NCBI GenBank assembly: GCA_029939015.1
Contig: JAOZTV010000052.1
Coordinates: forward strand, 5,111 to 12,977
DNA from: Candidatus Aminicenantota bacterium
GTDB lineage: Bacteria; Acidobacteriota; Aminicenantia; UBA2199
Direction of reading: 5' to 3'
DNA: 7,867 nucleotides
A program made the position numbers and the translations under genes. The notes beneath the pieces were generated by a model. That model saw only the letters and a program-made list of their open reading frames with translations. It ran no database searches and had not been told where the DNA came from. Positions 5,940-7,867 of this stretch are shown piece by piece (position 1 is the first letter of the stretch; every line of letters begins with the position of its first letter).

Positions 5940-6878
5940 TTAGAAAAGAAGATTTCTAAAATATGATATGGTTTTTTCTAAACCCTGTTCGAGTTTAGTT
6001 TCAGGTTGCCAATTGAGTTCTTTTTTTGCCAGAGAAATATCTGGTTGTCTCTGCTGAGGGTCATCTTTTGGTAATTGTTCAAATATAATTTTACTCTTAG
6101 AATTTGTAAGTTTTATAATTAATTCTGCAAGATTTACTATTGTCATCTCATTTGGATTTCCAAGATTTACAGGACCTGTAAAACCATTCTCTGAGTTCAT
6201 CATCTTAATTAATCCATCTACCATGTCATCAACATAACAAAAAGATCTTGTCTGTTCACCTTTTCCATAAACACTAATATTCTTACCCTTTAAGGCCTGA
6301 ACAATAAAATTACTGACAACTCTACCATCATCTGGATGCATATTAGGTCCATAAGTATTAAATATTCGTACAACCTTAATATTTACTTGATTTTGCCTAT
6401 GATAATCAAAGAATAAAGTTTCAGAACATCTTTTACCCTCATCATAACAACTTCTGATACCTATTGGATTAACATTTCCCCAATACGATTCAACCTGTGG
6501 ATGAATCTCTGGGTCACCATATACCTCTGAAGTTGACGCCTGAAGTATTTTTGCATCTACTCTTTTTGCAAGCCCAAGCATATTTATTGTACCCATCACA
6601 GAGGTTTTAATTGTTTTTATGGGATTATACTGGTAATGAACCGGTGAAGCAGGACAAGCTAAGTTATAGATCTGATCAACTTCCAGCATAATCGGGTTTA
6701 TAATATCATGTCTTATAAATTCAAAACTTTTATTATCTAATAAATTAACAATATTTGCCTTATTTCCTGTAAAAAAATTATCAAGGCAAATAACTTCGTT
6801 ACCAAGATCTAAAAGTTTTTCACACAAATGTGAACCAATAAACCCTGCACCACCTGTAACTAATATTCTATTCTTCAT
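5940..6878 (-). CDS. uxs: UDP-glucuronate decarboxylase (UDP-xylose synthase)
   Basis: 312 residues from the ATG at 6878. This extended short-chain dehydrogenase uses bound NAD+ to oxidise, decarboxylate and reduce UDP-glucuronate to UDP-xylose, a donor for glycan synthesis. The Rossmann motif GGAGFIG is at 9-15. The family signature ACPASPVHYQYNP (74-86) is intact, as are STSEVYG (115-121), the catalytic pair Tyr145/Lys149 in YDEGK, RIFNTYGPNMHPDDGRVVSN (171-190) and TRSFCYVDD (210-218). The length is normal for soluble bacterial forms. The open frame extends 4 codons further to an ATG at 6890, but that ATG has no Shine-Dalgarno. The 6878 ATG has GGAG at 6 nt, and its 11-nt overlap with rmlB gives normal coupling. 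Confidence 0.95.
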   Translation of the reverse strand: MKNRILVTGGAGFIGSHLCEKLLDLGNEVICLDNFFTGNKANIVNLLDNKSFEFIRHDIINPIMLEVDQIYNLACPASPVHYQYNPIKTIKTSVMGTINMLGLAKRVDAKILQASTSEVYGDPEIHPQVESYWGNVNPIGIRSCYDEGKRCSETLFFDYHRQNQVNIKVVRIFNTYGPNMHPDDGRVVSNFIVQALKGKNISVYGKGEQTRSFCYVDDMVDGLIKMMNSENGFTGPVNLGNPNEMTIVNLAELIIKLTNSKSKIIFEQLPKDDPQQRQPDISLAKKELNWQPETKLEQGLEKTISYFRNLLF

Positions 6879-7867
6879 CTCTATCTCCATAATTTTTATT
6901 TATCCAATTCTGATACTCACCACTTTTAATATTATTTACCCATTCCATATTATCAAGATACCATTGTATTGTTTTCTTTAATCCTTTTTCAAAGTTTTTT
7001 GAAGGACTCCAACCAAGTTCCTTATTAATCTTATCAAAATTTATTGCATAACGTCTATCATGTCCAGGACGATCTTTTACATATATAATTTGATCTAAAT
7101 ATTTTTTTCCTTTATATGGACATATATTTTCCAAAACATTACAAATTTCTTTTACAATATTAATGTTTGTTTCTTCTGAATTACCACCAATATTATATGT
7201 TTCTCCAGTTTTTCCTTTGTTTATGATCGACCAAATAGCTGAGCAATGATCTTTAACATATAGCCAGTCCCTGATGTTTTTACCATCCCCATATATAGGC
7301 AATTTTTTCCCTTCAATAGCATTTAATATCATTAATGGAATCAGTTTTTCAGGAAATTGATATGGACCATAATTATTTGAACAATTTGAAAGAGTTACAG
7401 GCAGATTGTAAGTATGAAAATAAGATCTTATAAGATGGTCAGATGATGCTTTTGATGCTGAATACGGACTTCTTGGGTCATAAGGGGTGTTTTCATAAAA
7501 CAATCCGGTATCACCTAAACTTCCATAAACTTCGTCTGTTGAAACATGGTGAAACAAAAAATTGTCTATGTTATTTCCATCTTTCACCCAAAACTTTCTT
7601 GCACTCTCAAGCAGATTAAATGTACCAACAATATTAGTTTGGATAAATTCCTCTGGTCCTGATATAGATCTATCAACATGAGATTCAGCAGCAAAGTGTA
7701 CAACAGTATCTATATTATATTTTTCAAATATCGCCTCAACTCTTTTCAAGTCACAAATATCAAGCCTTTCAAAACAATAACGATCTTTAGCATATTTCAA
7801 ACTAATATCTGATAAATTATCAGGATTACCTGCATAGGTTAATTTATCAACATTAATAATTTTCCCA
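6868..7867 (-). CDS. rmlB: dTDP-glucose 4,6-dehydratase, 5' end beyond the window
   Basis: The frame is open to the window edge, giving 332 visible residues. It opens with GKIINVDKLTYAGN, the standard RmlB sequence just after the first beta-strand, so only the start and the GxxGxxG motif are missing (about 25-30 residues). A TTG at 7800 in this frame is an internal leucine codon, not a start. The enzyme converts dTDP-glucose to dTDP-4-keto-6-deoxyglucose, the branch point for rhamnose and other deoxysugars, using bound NAD+. The visible hallmarks, numbered from the first complete codon, are VSTDEVYGSLG (108-118, the Thr-Asp-Glu catalytic set), YSASK (135-139, catalytic Tyr and Lys), NNYGPYQFPEKLIP (164-177) and DRPGHDRRYAI (265-275). 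It overlaps the UDP-xylose synthase gene. No rmlA, rmlC or rmlD is visible; they could lie upstream. Confidence 0.95.
   Translation of the reverse strand, partial: GKIINVDKLTYAGNPDNLSDISLKYAKDRYCFERLDICDLKRVEAIFEKYNIDTVVHFAAESHVDRSISGPEEFIQTNIVGTFNLLESARKFWVKDGNNIDNFLFHHVSTDEVYGSLGDTGLFYENTPYDPRSPYSASKASSDHLIRSYFHTYNLPVTLSNCSNNYGPYQFPEKLIPLMILNAIEGKKLPIYGDGKNIRDWLYVKDHCSAIWSIINKGKTGETYNIGGNSEETNINIVKEICNVLENICPYKGKKYLDQIIYVKDRPGHDRRYAINFDKINKELGWSPSKNFEKGLKKTIQWYLDNMEWVNNIKSGEYQNWINKNYGDRDEE
6885..6888 (-). promoter_or_regulatory. Ribosome-binding site choosing the UDP-xylose synthase start
   Basis: GGAG (6888-6885) lies 6 nt upstream of the ATG at 6878 and inside the last codons of rmlB. 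It supports the 6878 start over the in-frame ATG at 6890, so the gene overlaps rmlB by 11 nt. Confidence 0.7.

Noticed and set aside
6868..7800. dTDP-glucose dehydratase beginning at the TTG at 7800
   Set aside because: The frame stays open to the window edge and the upstream codons encode conserved RmlB sequence (INVDKLTYAGN), so the TTG is internal.

Overview
The window is AT-rich (about one third GC by eye) bacterial DNA. All eight protein-coding genes lie on the minus strand, so transcription runs from high to low coordinates. The gene content suggests a free-living, polysaccharide-making bacterium, probably Gram-negative: nucleotide-sugar enzymes, an exopolysaccharide-type O-acyltransferase, a TruC-type pseudouridine synthase, a large rhomboid protease and an exported PKD-domain protein. 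The phylum cannot be fixed from this stretch.

Layout in order of transcription. (1) 7867-5256 is a tight run: rmlB (dTDP-glucose 4,6-dehydratase, 5' end off the window), a UDP-glucuronate decarboxylase (UDP-xylose synthase) overlapping its end, and truC (tRNA pseudouridine synthase) 3 nt further on. (2) 57 nt later, at 5198-4455, is a left-handed-beta-helix acyltransferase of the kind found in surface-polysaccharide clusters. (3) A 172-nt gap (4454-4283) holds two four-unit arrays of an 8-bp repeat (AGGCARRG) facing each other. It leads into an FAD-dependent oxidoreductase of the glycerol-3-phosphate dehydrogenase family (4282-2792) that lacks one expected phosphate-binding arginine. (4) A 273-nt gap (2791-2519) contains a GC-rich, hairpin-rich island and, next to the following gene, a promoter-like sequence. 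(5) A 632-residue rhomboid intramembrane serine protease (2518-620) has an unusually long first loop and a long C-terminal soluble region. (6) 71 nt further on is an exported protein made of tandem PKD domains (548 to the window edge).

Working together: RmlB makes dTDP-4-keto-6-deoxyglucose and the decarboxylase makes UDP-xylose, both precursors for cell-surface glycans. The acyltransferase probably decorates such a glycan. The link of truC and of the FAD enzyme to that pathway is positional only. The rhomboid and the PKD protein look like a separate envelope module, and a protease-substrate relationship between them is only a hypothesis.

I found no defence system, CRISPR array, transposase, tRNA or rRNA. 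The most unusual material is non-coding: the facing octamer arrays with a possible Shine-Dalgarno switch, the GC-rich intergenic island, and a perfect 10-bp hairpin that encloses the PKD gene's ribosome-binding site and runs into its start codon.
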